A stretch of 64,000 nt of DNA from Myxococcales bacterium. GTDB lineage: Bacteria; Myxococcota; Polyangia; Nannocystales; Nannocystaceae. Under the pieces are notes generated by a model. The model ran no database searches, was not told where the DNA came from, and saw nothing but the letters and a program-made list of their open reading frames with translations. The stretch spans positions 62,001-126,000 of the forward strand of contig JAEUJW010000014.1 in assembly GCA_016793465.1 (NCBI GenBank). The letters are read 5' to 3'. Of this stretch, positions 1 to 14,604 are shown piece by piece. Each line of letters opens with the position of its first letter. Positions within the stretch are counted from its first letter, which is position 1. The translations under genes were made by a program, and so were the position numbers.

Positions 1-11
1 TCGCCGAGAGC

Positions 12-1271
12 TCACGCGGGGGGGACCGGCGGCGCGGGCCCGGAGTCGACGGCGGGCGCGGAGGCTTGCCTGTGCAGCGCCTCCTCGGCGGCGAGGCGCT
101 CGCGCGGGTGGGCGATGGTGCCGGCGACCGTGCCGCCGCAGCGCGGGCAGGTCCTCGCGTCGGGCGCGAGCGAGGCGCCGCACTTGGGCTCGCTGCAGCG
201 GCGGTCGCGGAGCAGGCGGCCGATCGTCAGGCCGAGCAGGCCGAGGCCGATCGCGGCGGCGGCGATCATGCCCATGCCGAGGCCCTGGTTCGGCGACATG
301 CGCGAGGCGACGCCGCCGAGCATGAGCACGCCCATGAACAGCACGCGGCCGAGGCGCGGGGCCATGCTGCGGTCGATCATGAAGACGGGCTTGCCGACGT
401 TCATGCCGGCGGCGCCCTGGTCCTCGTCGCGGCGGGCCTCGGGGGCGTCGTCGTCGGCCTCGCCGGGCAGCGGGGCGGTGAGGGCGGCGAGCGCCGGCGG
501 GTCCGGCCAGTGCTCGCGCGGGGGGACGCGCAGCTGGATCGCGAGCGCCGGGTCCATGCGCTCGATGGCGGCGTAGGCGTGGCGGAAGAACGCGGCCTGG
601 TTGGCCTGCAGCGATTTGGCGATGCGCGTGCGCTCGGCGCGATCGAGGCCGCGCGCGTGGACCTGCATGGCGAGCAGCCAGCACACGCCCTGCGGCGGCA
701 GGCTGCCGACGCGCAGCGGCGTGCGGCGGTTGGCGACCGCGCCGGCGGCCGACTTGCTGGTGAAGCGCAGGGCGGCGTCGGCGGTGAGGAGGGCGAAGCC
801 GAGGTAGACGGCGGTGACGTCGATGCGCGGGTCGTATGGATCGGCGACGGGCAGCCCGTGCGCGAGGCGCCAGGCGTGGGCGACCGCGCGGGCGGCGGCG
901 GCGACGAACGCGGCCGGGTCGGCGAGGGCGACCGCCTCGCAGCCGATCTTCAGCTCGCTCGCGGTGAGGCCGACGACCCAGACCTGCAGCTCCTGGTTGC
1001 CGCGCGCGGGCGGCTTGCCCGCGACCTCGCCGCGCTTGCCCGGGTCGGCGTCGTGCACGGCGACGTGCACGCTCCGCTCGAGGCCGGCGTAGGCGCACAG
1101 GCGGCGCACGAGGCGGCGCACGCTGGCCTCGCCGCCGCCCCAGCGGTCGGGGAAGTAGCGGGCGTGGGGCTCGACCAGGATGGCGGTCGTCAGCGGTCCG
1201 GCGCCGCGGGCTGCGATCAGCGCGGCGGTCTGCTCGACCAGCCAGCGCCGGTCGTCCTGCGGCGGGAGCAT
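12..1271 (-). CDS. Unknown membrane protein with C-terminal zinc ribbon
   Basis: About 419 residues from the ATG chosen here; an in-frame GTG at 1298 would add nine residues. The N-terminal two thirds looks like a soluble helical domain I do not recognise. It is followed by two hydrophobic stretches (around the motifs RVLFMGVLMLGGVASRM and GMIAAAAIGLGLLGLTIGRL) and then a short zinc ribbon of the form CxxxxCG...CPRCGG. Its tail is Pro/Ala-rich. A zinc ribbon after membrane helices is common in bacterial proteins of unknown role and probably faces the cytoplasm. It is divergent from the amidohydrolase gene at 1436. No function is assigned; that it is a real gene is fairly secure because the ribbon and helices are intact in this frame. 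Confidence 0.7.
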   Translation of the reverse strand: MLPPQDDRRWLVEQTAALIAARGAGPLTTAILVEPHARYFPDRWGGGEASVRRLVRRLCAYAGLERSVHVAVHDADPGKRGEVAGKPPARGNQELQVWVVGLTASELKIGCEAVALADPAAFVAAAARAVAHAWRLAHGLPVADPYDPRIDVTAVYLGFALLTADAALRFTSKSAAGAVANRRTPLRVGSLPPQGVCWLLAMQVHARGLDRAERTRIAKSLQANQAAFFRHAYAAIERMDPALAIQLRVPPREHWPDPPALAALTAPLPGEADDDAPEARRDEDQGAAGMNVGKPVFMIDRSMAPRLGRVLFMGVLMLGGVASRMSPNQGLGMGMIAAAAIGLGLLGLTIGRLLRDRRCSEPKCGASLAPDARTCPRCGGTVAGTIAHPRERLAAEEALHRQASAPAVDSGPAPPVPPA

Positions 1272-1417
1272 GAGCCCGTCGTCGTCGCGGTCGGCCACGC
1301 GGGGATGTGTATCACGGCGGCGCGGCGGTCTGCCGGGGCCTGCAGGCGCGGCGGTTTTAGGCCGGATGTGTGAGGCCCGTCGCGGGGCGCGGGGGCGGCC
1401 GCGGGGCAGGGCGGGGG

Positions 1418-1423
1418 TATCAT
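1418..1423 (+). promoter_or_regulatory. Candidate -10 element TATCAT close to start codon
   Basis: TATCAT ends 12 bases before the ATG at 1436, and there is no ribosome-binding site between them. If this is the -10 box, the leader would be only a few bases long. The same arrangement recurs at many starts in this window. Confidence 0.4.
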
Positions 1424-1435
1424 CGCCGGCCCAAG

Positions 1436-4798
<3,363 letters not shown>

Positions 4799-4904
4799 AG
4801 GCGGGCCCGGTCCGCGTCGTGACACGCCGCGGACCGCGAAGGTTTCACCGCCCGATCCCGACGCGGACGCCCAACCGCGGGCGGTTATGCAGTAAAACGC
4901 GGAG

Positions 4905-6986
<2,082 letters not shown>

Positions 6987-7076
6987 CCGGGCCCGGGAGG
7001 GTCCGGCGGCGGGCGCGGCGGGGCGCCGGGGCCGGGTCTTCCGGGACCGGGCCCGCCTGTGGTACGACCGCCCGGC

Positions 7077-7823
7077 ATGTCCGGCCACAGCAAATGGTCC
7101 ACGATTAAACGCAAGAAGGGCGCCCTGGACGCCCAGCGGGGCAAGATCTTCACGAAGATCGCCCGCGAGATCATGGTCGCCGCCAAGGACGGGGGCGGGG
7201 ACCCGTCGGGCAACCCGCGCCTGCGCACCGCCCTGATCGCGGCGCGCGCGGCCAACATGCCGAAGGAGAACCAGGAGCGGGCCATCAAGAAGGGCACCGG
7301 CGAGCTCGCGGGCGTGACCTTCGAGACGCTGCAGTACGAGGGCCGCGGCCCGGCCGGCTCGACCTTCATCGTCGAGATCCTGACCGACAACAAGAACCGC
7401 ACCGTCGCCGAGATCCGGCAGATGTTCAGCAAGGCCGGCGGCGAGCTCGTCAGCGCGGGCGCGGTGTCGTGGGCGTTCAACCGCCGCGGGGTGCTCGAGA
7501 TCGCCAAGGCCAAGATCGCCGAGGAGGCGCTGATGGAGCGCGCGCTCGGCGAGGGCGGCGAGGACATCGAGGACTGGGACGAGTCGTGGGCCGTGATGTG
7601 CGACCCGACCGCGTTCCTCGAGCTGCAGACCGCGCTCGCCGACCTCGAGCCGACCGGCGAGGTGCAGTACCTGATCAAGCCGGAGAACGAGCTGTCGCTG
7701 GGCGGCGACTCGGCGGTGTCGGTGGCCAAGCTGTGGGCCAAGCTCGACGAGCACGACGACGTCCAGAAGGTCCACACCAACGCGGTCCTGCCCGACGAGG
7801 TGATGGAGGAGCACGGGCCCTGA
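7077..7823 (+). CDS. yebC: YebC/PmpR-family protein
   Basis: 248 residues. The start is the ATG of the conserved N-terminus MSGHSKWSTIKRKKGALDA; an upstream in-frame start would add six unrelated residues. The protein matches the YebC/TACO1 family over its full length, including EVALIPEN-region equivalents and the acidic central stretch GEDIEDWDE. Family members act as transcription regulators (YebC type) or in relieving ribosome stalling. It is the first gene of a tight cluster with ruvC and ruvA; the same order is common in bacteria. Its last codons overlap the ruvC start. Confidence 0.93.
   Translation: MSGHSKWSTIKRKKGALDAQRGKIFTKIAREIMVAAKDGGGDPSGNPRLRTALIAARAANMPKENQERAIKKGTGELAGVTFETLQYEGRGPAGSTFIVEILTDNKNRTVAEIRQMFSKAGGELVSAGAVSWAFNRRGVLEIAKAKIAEEALMERALGEGGEDIEDWDESWAVMCDPTAFLELQTALADLEPTGEVQYLIKPENELSLGGDSAVSVAKLWAKLDEHDDVQKVHTNAVLPDEVMEEHGP
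7805..7810 (+). promoter_or_regulatory. Ribosome-binding site deciding the ruvC start
   Basis: GGAGGA lies inside the yebC 3' end, nine bases before the CTG at 7820. No ATG, GTG or TTG occurs in the ruvC frame near here, so this site supports the CTG start. Confidence 0.6.
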
Positions 7824-8389
7824 GCGCGCGGATCCTCGGCGTCGACCCGGGCACCCGCGTCGTCGGCTACGGGCTCGTCGACCGCGACGGCGAGCGCGTG
7901 CGCTACGTCGAGTGCGGCGTGATCCGCCTGCCCGAGGACGAGCCGATGCCGCGGCGCCTGCTGATCCTGGTGACCACGCTGAAGGAGATCATGGGTGAGC
8001 ACGGGCCCCACGAGGTCGCGCTCGAGGCCGCGTTCCACGGGGTCAACGCCGCCTCGGCGCTGAAGCTCGGGCTGGCCCGCGGGGCGGTCATGGTGGTCGC
8101 GGCCCAGCACGGGCTGGGCGTCGCCGAGTACCCGCCGGCGACCGTCAAGCGCACGGTGGTCGGCCACGGGCGGGCGACCAAGGCCGACGTGCAGGCCCGC
8201 ATCCGCCTGCTGTGCCGGCTGGCGCGCGAGCCCTCGAGCGACGCCGCCGACGCGCTCGCGATCGCGCTGTGCCACGCGCAGCTGGCCTCGCGTCCCGCGC
8301 CCGAGCGGTCCGCGCGGCCCTCCGGGCCTGATGGGCCTGCGGGTCGGCGTGACCTGTCCTCCGGGACATCTCATCGGAGGCTGCAATGA
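7820..8389 (+). CDS. ruvC: Crossover junction endonuclease RuvC
   Basis: 189 residues from a CTG start. RuvC cuts Holliday junctions with the RuvAB complex. The first acidic residue lies in ILGVDPGT, the second in ALEAAFHGVNAASALKLG, and the last pair in SSDAADALAIALCHAQ, so the catalytic acids are present. The CTG overlaps the yebC stop as CTGA, and a good Shine-Dalgarno GGAGGA precedes it. No conventional start codon is available in this frame close to the conserved N-terminus. The stop overlaps the ruvA ATG as ATGA. The C-terminal tail after SRPAPERS is not conserved and contains a copy of the dispersed palindrome. ruvB is not in the window. Confidence 0.9.
   Translation: MSARILGVDPGTRVVGYGLVDRDGERVRYVECGVIRLPEDEPMPRRLLILVTTLKEIMGEHGPHEVALEAAFHGVNAASALKLGLARGAVMVVAAQHGLGVAEYPPATVKRTVVGHGRATKADVQARIRLLCRLAREPSSDAADALAIALCHAQLASRPAPERSARPSGPDGPAGRRDLSSGTSHRRLQ
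8354..8369. repeat. Dispersed palindrome, one mismatch
   Basis: CTGTCCTCCGGGACAT, within the non-conserved C-terminal tail of ruvC, 17 bases before the ruvA start. Confidence 0.65.
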
Positions 8390-9003
8390 TCGGCTGGCTG
8401 TCGGGCGTGGTCCTGGTCCGCGACCCCGCGCAGGGCGTCGTCGTGCTCAACGTCGGCGGGGTCGGCTACGAGGTCCGCGTGTCGCTGCAGACGCTGGCCG
8501 CGGTCGGCGAGCCCGACGAGCTGTGCACGCTGTGGGTGTACACGCACGCGCGCGAGGACATGCTGCTGCTGTTCGGGTTCGCCACCCAGTCGGAGAAGAA
8601 CCTGTTCCTCATGCTGCTCGGGGTGCCGAAGGTCGGCCCCAAGCACGCGCTCGCGGTGCTCGGCGGGTTCCCGTTCGGCGAGCTGGTCGAGCACCTGGTG
8701 AGCGGGCGCCAGGACCAGCTGCAAAAGATCCCCGGCATCGGCAAGAAGACGGCCGAGCAGATCCTCCTGTCGCTCGGCGACAAGGTCGCGGGTCTCGCGG
8801 CCCCCGAGGCGGCGCCGGTCGCGGCGCCCGCCGGCGGGTCGGCGCTGCAGGAGGACGCCAAGGCGATGCTCATCGACCTCGGCTGGAAGCTCAAGGAGGT
8901 CGAGACGGCGCTCGCGCGGGTGATCGCCGCCGGCTGGTCGGACGACGGCGGCGCGCTCGACGATCTGGTGCGCCGGGCGCTCGCGCAGCTCATGGACCGC
9001 TGA
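8386..9003 (+). CDS. ruvA: Holliday junction helicase subunit RuvA
   Basis: 205 residues. RuvA binds the four-way junction and loads RuvB. The N-terminal OB-fold begins MIGWLSGVV, the conserved VGYEV follows at about residue 25, and the paired helix-hairpin-helix motifs are visible in LLGVPKVGPKHAL and IPGIGKKTAEQIL. A Pro/Ala linker leads to the C-terminal domain III, which contacts RuvB, ending near residue 200. The start codon overlaps the ruvC stop by four bases, so the two are translationally coupled. Confidence 0.94.
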   Translation: MIGWLSGVVLVRDPAQGVVVLNVGGVGYEVRVSLQTLAAVGEPDELCTLWVYTHAREDMLLLFGFATQSEKNLFLMLLGVPKVGPKHALAVLGGFPFGELVEHLVSGRQDQLQKIPGIGKKTAEQILLSLGDKVAGLAAPEAAPVAAPAGGSALQEDAKAMLIDLGWKLKEVETALARVIAAGWSDDGGALDDLVRRALAQLMDR

Positions 9004-9028
9004 CCCCGGACGGCGGTAGCATCCGGGC

Positions 9029-9256
9029 GTGGGTGGTTTTCTCATCTACCTGTTCGCCATCCTCGCGATCGGCGGGTACGCCGCGTTCAGCCGGTTCCTC
9101 GCCCACCGCGAGCGCATGGCCGCGATCGAGGCCAAGCGCCCGCTGGTGATGCTGCAGCTCCCGCCCGGCGACCCGGGTCACGCCGACAAGCTGACCGAGG
9201 AGATCCTCGAGGCGTGCAGGCAGAAGGGCATCGAGGTCGACCTCGAGGTCCGCTGA
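9029..9256 (+). CDS. Small single-pass membrane protein, unknown
   Basis: 75 residues from a GTG. Residues 4-22 form one membrane helix (FLIYLFAILAIGGYAAF), followed by a basic turn AHRERM and a soluble tail with an amphipathic segment DKLTEEILEACRQKGIEV. I do not recognise the family. TAGCAT at 9017-9022 lies six bases before the start and no Shine-Dalgarno is seen, which fits the near-leaderless pattern of this window. It lies 25 bases after ruvA in the same direction. Confidence 0.65.
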   Translation: MGGFLIYLFAILAIGGYAAFSRFLAHRERMAAIEAKRPLVMLQLPPGDPGHADKLTEEILEACRQKGIEVDLEVR

Positions 9257-9377
9257 GCGCGGCGGCGGCGAACTCGCCCGGCCGGACACGCGGGAACTGT
9301 CACGCCGGGGCGGCTACCCGCGCGGAGGAGTCCCTGCTAGCTTCCGCGCGCTCGCGCCCTGCCGCGCCCACTTCGCC

Positions 9378-9797
9378 ATGCAACGCACCTTCGCCATCGT
9401 CAAGCCCGACGCCTTCGCCGCCGGTCACACCCCCGCCATCCTGACCAAGATCGCCGAGAGCGGTCTGCGGATCGTGGCGATCAAGACCCTCCACCTGTCC
9501 ACCACCCAGGCCGAGGGCTTCTACTACGTGCACAAGGAGCGCCCGTTCTTCCGCTCGCTGGTGACGTTCATGACCGAGGGCCCGGTCACCGCGCTCGTGC
9601 TCGAGGGTGAGCAGGCCATCCAGCGCTGGCGCGACCTCATGGGCCCGACCGACGCGACCAAGGCCCCCAAGCACACGCTGCGCGGCCACTTCGGCACGTC
9701 GATCGAGCGCAACGCGACCCACGGGTCCGACGCGCCGGAGACCGCCGCCTACGAGATCGGGTTCTTCTTCAGCGGGCTCGAGCTCGCCGGTCTGTAG
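9378..9797 (+). CDS. ndk: Nucleoside diphosphate kinase
   Basis: 139 residues, the usual length. NDK transfers the gamma-phosphate from ATP to other nucleoside diphosphates through a phosphohistidine. The N-terminus MQRTFAIVKPDA is canonical and the active-site histidine is H115 in NATHGSDA. The stop is six bases before the rlmN start, so the two are probably co-transcribed; ndk-rlmN adjacency is common in other bacteria. Confidence 0.96.
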   Translation: MQRTFAIVKPDAFAAGHTPAILTKIAESGLRIVAIKTLHLSTTQAEGFYYVHKERPFFRSLVTFMTEGPVTALVLEGEQAIQRWRDLMGPTDATKAPKHTLRGHFGTSIERNATHGSDAPETAAYEIGFFFSGLELAGL

Positions 9798-9803
9798 CGT
9801 CCG

Positions 9804-10916
<1,113 letters not shown>

Positions 10917-10950
10917 CCGCGCCGGGCCGGACTGCGGTACCGTACGCGCC

Positions 10951-11835
10951 ATGCCTACCCCAGTGATCGTCGTGCACGGCGGCTCCGGCACCGTGGCGCC
11001 CGAGAACCGCGAGGCCGTGGTCGCCGGCACGCGCGCGGCGGCCCGCGCCGGCCAGGCGGTGCTGCTGCGCGGCGGCTCGTGCGTCGACGCGGCGGTCGCC
11101 GCGGTGCGCGTGATGGAGGACGACCCCGCGTTCAACGCCGGCCGCGGCGCGTGCATGAACCAGGGCGGCCGGTTCGAACTCGACGCGGCGATCATGCGCT
11201 CGCAGGACGGGCGCTCGGGCGCGGTCGCCGGGGTCCGCGACGTCCGCGACCCGATCCTGCTGGCGCGCCTCGTGCTCGAGCAGACGCGCCACTGCCTGCT
11301 GGTGGGAGAGGGGGCCGAGGCGCTCGGGCGGGCCCACGGGGTCGGCAGCTTCGGCCGCGACGAGGTCTGGACCGCCAAGGCCGAGGCCGCGTGGCGCGAG
11401 GTGGTCGAGGGCCGCGGCGCCGCCGACAACCGCGCGGACACGGTCGGCGCGGTCGCCCTCGACGTGCACGGCCAGCTGTGCGCGGCCGGCTCGACCGGCG
11501 GCATCCTCCACAAGCTGCCCGGCCGCGTCGGCGACACGCCGCTGATCGGCAGCGGGTTCTTCGCGGACGCGGCGCTCGGCGCCTGCTGCACGACCGGCGT
11601 CGGCGAGGCCATCCTGACCAACCTGCTGGCGATCGAGGCCCTGCGCCGCGCCGACGCCGACGCCGACGAGTTGCAGCGCCTGTGCGAGTCGATCTCGGAG
11701 CGCTGGCAGGGCGCGGCGATCGGGCTCATCCTCGTGCGCCCGGACGGCGCCGTCGCCGTCGCCCACGCCAGCGAGCACATGAGCTGGGCCCACGCCGCCG
11801 GCGACGCGCCGATCGCCGGCGGGCTGCGCCGCTGA
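10951..11835 (+). CDS. Isoaspartyl peptidase/L-asparaginase, Ntn-hydrolase type
   Basis: 294 residues. The family is made as a precursor that cleaves itself to expose a threonine. The N-terminal VVHGGSG, the NAGRGA motif and the cleavage site DTVGAVALD are all present; T164 is the likely nucleophile. The downstream STGG and IGSGFFAD motifs line the active site in homologues. The protein should hydrolyse beta-aspartyl peptides or asparagine. The loop before the cleavage site is typical in length. TACCGT at 10938-10943 is a possible -10 box close to the start. Transcription should end at the hairpin at 11871-11900. Confidence 0.9.
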   Translation: MPTPVIVVHGGSGTVAPENREAVVAGTRAAARAGQAVLLRGGSCVDAAVAAVRVMEDDPAFNAGRGACMNQGGRFELDAAIMRSQDGRSGAVAGVRDVRDPILLARLVLEQTRHCLLVGEGAEALGRAHGVGSFGRDEVWTAKAEAAWREVVEGRGAADNRADTVGAVALDVHGQLCAAGSTGGILHKLPGRVGDTPLIGSGFFADAALGACCTTGVGEAILTNLLAIEALRRADADADELQRLCESISERWQGAAIGLILVRPDGAVAVAHASEHMSWAHAAGDAPIAGGLRR

Positions 11836-11840
11836 GTCAC

Positions 11841-11856
11841 CTGTCCCATGGGGCAG
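11841..11856. repeat. Dispersed palindrome, one mismatch, intergenic
   Basis: CTGTCCCATGGGGCAG lies six bases after the asparaginase stop. The arms extend by three more bases on each side (CAC and GTG). It and the copy at 11911 flank the terminator hairpin symmetrically. Confidence 0.7.
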
Positions 11857-11870
11857 GTGCAGCGGACGCG

Positions 11871-11900
11871 ACGAGGCCCGCGCGGGTGCGCGGGCCTCGT
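11871..11900. terminator. Bidirectional terminator hairpin
   Basis: A perfect 13-bp stem, ACGAGGCCCGCGC with its complement, encloses a GGGT loop. There is no U-tract. It lies between convergent genes, so it probably stops both. Confidence 0.75.
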
Positions 11901-11910
11901 GATCTCAGAC

Positions 11911-11926
11911 CTGTCCGAAGGGGCAG
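11911..11926. repeat. Dispersed palindrome, one mismatch
   Basis: CTGTCCGAAGGGGCAG lies immediately downstream of the stop codon of the Cys-rich lipoprotein gene (minus strand). Confidence 0.65.
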
Positions 11927-11927
11927 C

Positions 11928-12398
11928 TCAGCCGCAGGTGCCCTCGCCGCAGGCGCCCTCGCCGGCCTTCGGCTTCTTGGCCTTGGCCGGCTTCTTGGTC
12001 TTGGTCGCGGTCGACTCGGCCGGCTTGGCGGCGGTCGCGTCGGCGGCGGTCGCGGCCGGGGCGGCGGTCGCCGTCGCGGTCGGCTCGGCGCCCGCGGGCT
12101 CGGCCTTGTCGCCGCCGCAGCTCTTCTCGCCGCCGCAGCTCTTCTCGCCGCCGGCCTTGTCGCCGCCGCAGGCCTTCTCGCCGGCCGCCTTGTCGCCGCC
12201 GCACGAGCCCTCGCTGGCGGCCTTGTCGCCGCTGCAGTTGGCGTGGCCGTGGCCCTTGTCGGCGCCGCAGCTGCCCTCGGCCCCGCCGGTCTTGTCGCCC
12301 GGCACCTCGGTGCCCTCGGCCGGCGCCTTCTTGCAGGCGGACAGGGTGAGGCCGGTCCCGAGGATGGCCAGGGTTGCAGAGATTGTCTTGAGGTCCAT
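11928..12398 (-). CDS. Cys-rich HvfA-like lipoprotein
   Basis: 156 residues. The signal peptide ends in the lipobox LSAC. The mature part is low-complexity, with about seven repeats of the type CGGDKA, an Ala/Thr/Pro/Lys linker, and the terminus GEGACGEGTCG. Repeated EGxCG at the end is the hallmark of HvfA-type precursors, whose cysteines are converted to oxazolone/thioamide groups by a DUF692 (MNIO) enzyme to bind copper. No DUF692 gene is seen in this window, so modification is not established, and the lipobox is unusual for HvfA. It may instead be an unmodified metal-binding lipoprotein. A good Shine-Dalgarno (AGGAGC) precedes the start. Confidence 0.75.
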   Translation of the reverse strand: MDLKTISATLAILGTGLTLSACKKAPAEGTEVPGDKTGGAEGSCGADKGHGHANCSGDKAASEGSCGGDKAAGEKACGGDKAGGEKSCGGEKSCGGDKAEPAGAEPTATATAAPAATAADATAAKPAESTATKTKKPAKAKKPKAGEGACGEGTCG

Positions 12399-12491
12399 GG
12401 TGGTGCTCCTGTGCTGCTGCTCGGCGGTGGTGCGGGCGGGCCGGGATACGGACGAGACGCGCCGCGGGATCGTACGGATCTTCAGGGTCGC

Positions 12492-13373
12492 TCAGTAGGC
12501 GGGGGCCTTGGCGTCGGGGGCCTTGGCGTCGGGCGCCGGTTCGGACGGCGTCGCGGGCGCGGCGCCGGCCGCACCGGACGTCATCGTCGGCTTGGCGTCG
12601 GCGGTCGGCTTGGCTGTGAACTCGAGGCTCACCTGGGCGAACTTGGCGACCTTGGGCGAGAGCGCCGACAGGGTCTTCTGGGCCAGCTTGCCGAAGCCCT
12701 CGCGCGGGCGGACATCGTACTCGTCGAGGCCGATCTCGAGCGGCTCGAGGCTCTTGATCGTCACCTCGGTGGCCTTGTCGCCGGCGAACTTGAACACCGC
12801 CTCGAGCTTCACCGACTTGCTGGCCTTGCGCTGATGCAGCAGGAACTCGCCCTCGGCGGTGAACTTCACCGTTCGCTCGTTGCCCGCGATCTTGGTGATG
12901 TCGGTCGCCGACGCGTCGGTGATCTTGGCCAGCGAGAACTCGATCTTCTGGTTCTTGGCCAGCTGCTCGGGCGGCGTGTCGGGGCCGATCTCCAGCCAGG
13001 CCCGGGCGTGCTCGTTCTGCTTGGGCTCTTTCTTCTCCTCGCCGAACTCCTGGCCCTCGGCCGGGGCGACGCGCTGGAACAGCTCGAGCTCGGCGAGGTC
13101 GACGTGCACGAGGCCGGTCGTCTTGGTGATGTCGGTGAGGTCGATGAAGACCTCGCCGGTCAGGGCCGACGGCGGCACCTTGCCGCGGATCTTCTCGATC
13201 GGCGCCTCCATGTCGAAGCCGAGTCTGCTGCTCGCCGAGTCGACGGCGAAGCGCTGCGAGCCGGCCGACTTGGGCGCCTCGATCTCGAGCTTCTCGGCCT
13301 TCTGGGCCAACTTCACGGGCTCTCCGCCGCAGGCGGCCACGGCGAGCGCGAGGAACAGGGTGCGAGCCTTCAT
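12492..13373 (-). CDS. YceI-like lipoprotein
   Basis: 293 residues. The N-terminus MKARTLFLALAVAACGG is a lipoprotein signal. The body resembles the YceI lipocalin-like fold: repeated beta-strands, the phrase LTGEVFIDLTDITKTTGLVHVD region, and a later SVKLEAVF strand. YceI proteins bind long amphipathic or polyprenyl molecules in the periplasm, but the ligand here is unknown. The C-terminus is an Ala/Pro/Asp-rich tail with the repeat DAKAP. A Shine-Dalgarno (GGAGGT) lies just upstream. It is followed on the same strand by the Cys-rich lipoprotein, about 90 bases away, so the two may be co-expressed. Confidence 0.65.
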   Translation of the reverse strand: MKARTLFLALAVAACGGEPVKLAQKAEKLEIEAPKSAGSQRFAVDSASSRLGFDMEAPIEKIRGKVPPSALTGEVFIDLTDITKTTGLVHVDLAELELFQRVAPAEGQEFGEEKKEPKQNEHARAWLEIGPDTPPEQLAKNQKIEFSLAKITDASATDITKIAGNERTVKFTAEGEFLLHQRKASKSVKLEAVFKFAGDKATEVTIKSLEPLEIGLDEYDVRPREGFGKLAQKTLSALSPKVAKFAQVSLEFTAKPTADAKPTMTSGAAGAAPATPSEPAPDAKAPDAKAPAY

Positions 13374-13504
13374 GCGACCTCCAGTACGCCGGTCGGTTCG
13401 TCCGAGTTACACCGGCGCCGCGAGCATGCCCGACCCGGGGCCTGGGGTCACCGTGGGCGGCATCGCGCTCGCGCGCCCGGGCCTGCCCGTGCGAGACTGA
13501 GGCG

Positions 13505-14542
13505 GTGCGACCCCAGCGGATGCTCGCCGCGAGCCTGGCCATCGCCGCGTTCGCGCGCTCCGGGGCTGTCCTCGCGGCCATGTGGCCCCCGCCCGAGGCG
13601 GCCGCGGCCGAGGGTCGGCGTCCGCTGCCCGACGCCCTGAGCGTGACGCCGGGCGCGACCTGCCTGGTCCACGCCACGCTGGTCGATCACATCCGGACCT
13701 GGCTCGGCGCCGACACGGTCGAGGCCGGGGTGACCATCGAGGTCCGCGGCGACCCGGTCCGCAGCGACGTCGCCGCGATCAGCCTGCGCACCCGCGACGG
13801 CGGACTCATCGAGCGCAGCTTCGAGGGCGCCCCGCCGGGCTGCAGCGACATGCACGCGGTGCTCGGCCTCGGCGTGGCCATGGCCATCGACGCGACCGTG
13901 CTCGAGGACCTCGGCTACGACGTGATCGACAGCCCCGAGCCGGCCCCGACCCCGCAGGCCGTCGACAGCGAGCAGCCGCCGCTGCTGCGCCGCGACAAGC
14001 GCCCGCCCGAGAGCGAGCCGCCGCGCCGGCGGCCCAACCTGCGCGGAGCCGCCGGCGTCCGTGGAGGGCTGTGGCTCGGGTCGCTGCCGGGGCTCGGCGG
14101 CGGCGGCCAGATCCACGGCGAGCTCGGCTGGGTGCCGTGGATGGAGCTGCGGCTCGGCGTGCTCGGCGGCTACGCGCGGCGCATGGTCACGGCCGGGGTC
14201 GTCGACATCGGCCTGGTCGCCGGCCGGCTCGACGCCTGCTTCGGGCTCCAGCGCCGGCGCCTGCGCCCGCGCCTGTGCGTCGGCCCGGGCGTCGGGGCCG
14301 TCCAGGCGACCGGGGCGACCCGGGTGACCACCCCCTGGGTCGCGGGGGCCCTCGCCCTCGAGCTGCGGGTCGTCACCTCGCGCGTGTTTTCTCTCGAATT
14401 CGTGATAGACGGCGTCGTTCCGTTCCTCCGCCCGGTCATCGCCGTCCGCGATCCGGACAAACCGAGTATGATCGGCGACTCCGTGAGCGTCGCGCCGGTC
14501 GGCGTGATGTTCGGCCTGGGGGGCGCGTTCACGATCCGGTGA
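13505..14542 (+). CDS. Exported protein of the ECF sigma operon
   Basis: 345 residues from a GTG. A signal peptide is followed by a domain that contains paired cysteines (ATCLVH and GCSDMH), then an Arg/Pro-rich linker around residue 160, then a Gly-rich beta-strand region up to the end that looks like an outer-membrane barrel or surface domain. Genes of this design commonly precede ECF sigma genes in Nannocystaceae-like genomes, as inferred from its position here. Its stop overlaps a possible GTG start of the sigma gene. The role is unknown; it could be the sensor or the target of the sigma factor. Confidence 0.65.
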   Translation: MRPQRMLAASLAIAAFARSGAVLAAMWPPPEAAAAEGRRPLPDALSVTPGATCLVHATLVDHIRTWLGADTVEAGVTIEVRGDPVRSDVAAISLRTRDGGLIERSFEGAPPGCSDMHAVLGLGVAMAIDATVLEDLGYDVIDSPEPAPTPQAVDSEQPPLLRRDKRPPESEPPRRRPNLRGAAGVRGGLWLGSLPGLGGGGQIHGELGWVPWMELRLGVLGGYARRMVTAGVVDIGLVAGRLDACFGLQRRRLRPRLCVGPGVGAVQATGATRVTTPWVAGALALELRVVTSRVFSLEFVIDGVVPFLRPVIAVRDPDKPSMIGDSVSVAPVGVMFGLGGAFTIR

Positions 14543-14604
14543 AGGCATTGACCGATTCGCGACATACACCCCCCGAAGATGGCAGCCGGCCGGAGCGGCC
14601 GGTG

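Noticed and set aside
9763..9803. Possible ruvB or further recombination genes near ruvA
   Set aside because: Only ruvC and ruvA are present; no RuvB Walker motifs occur in the window.
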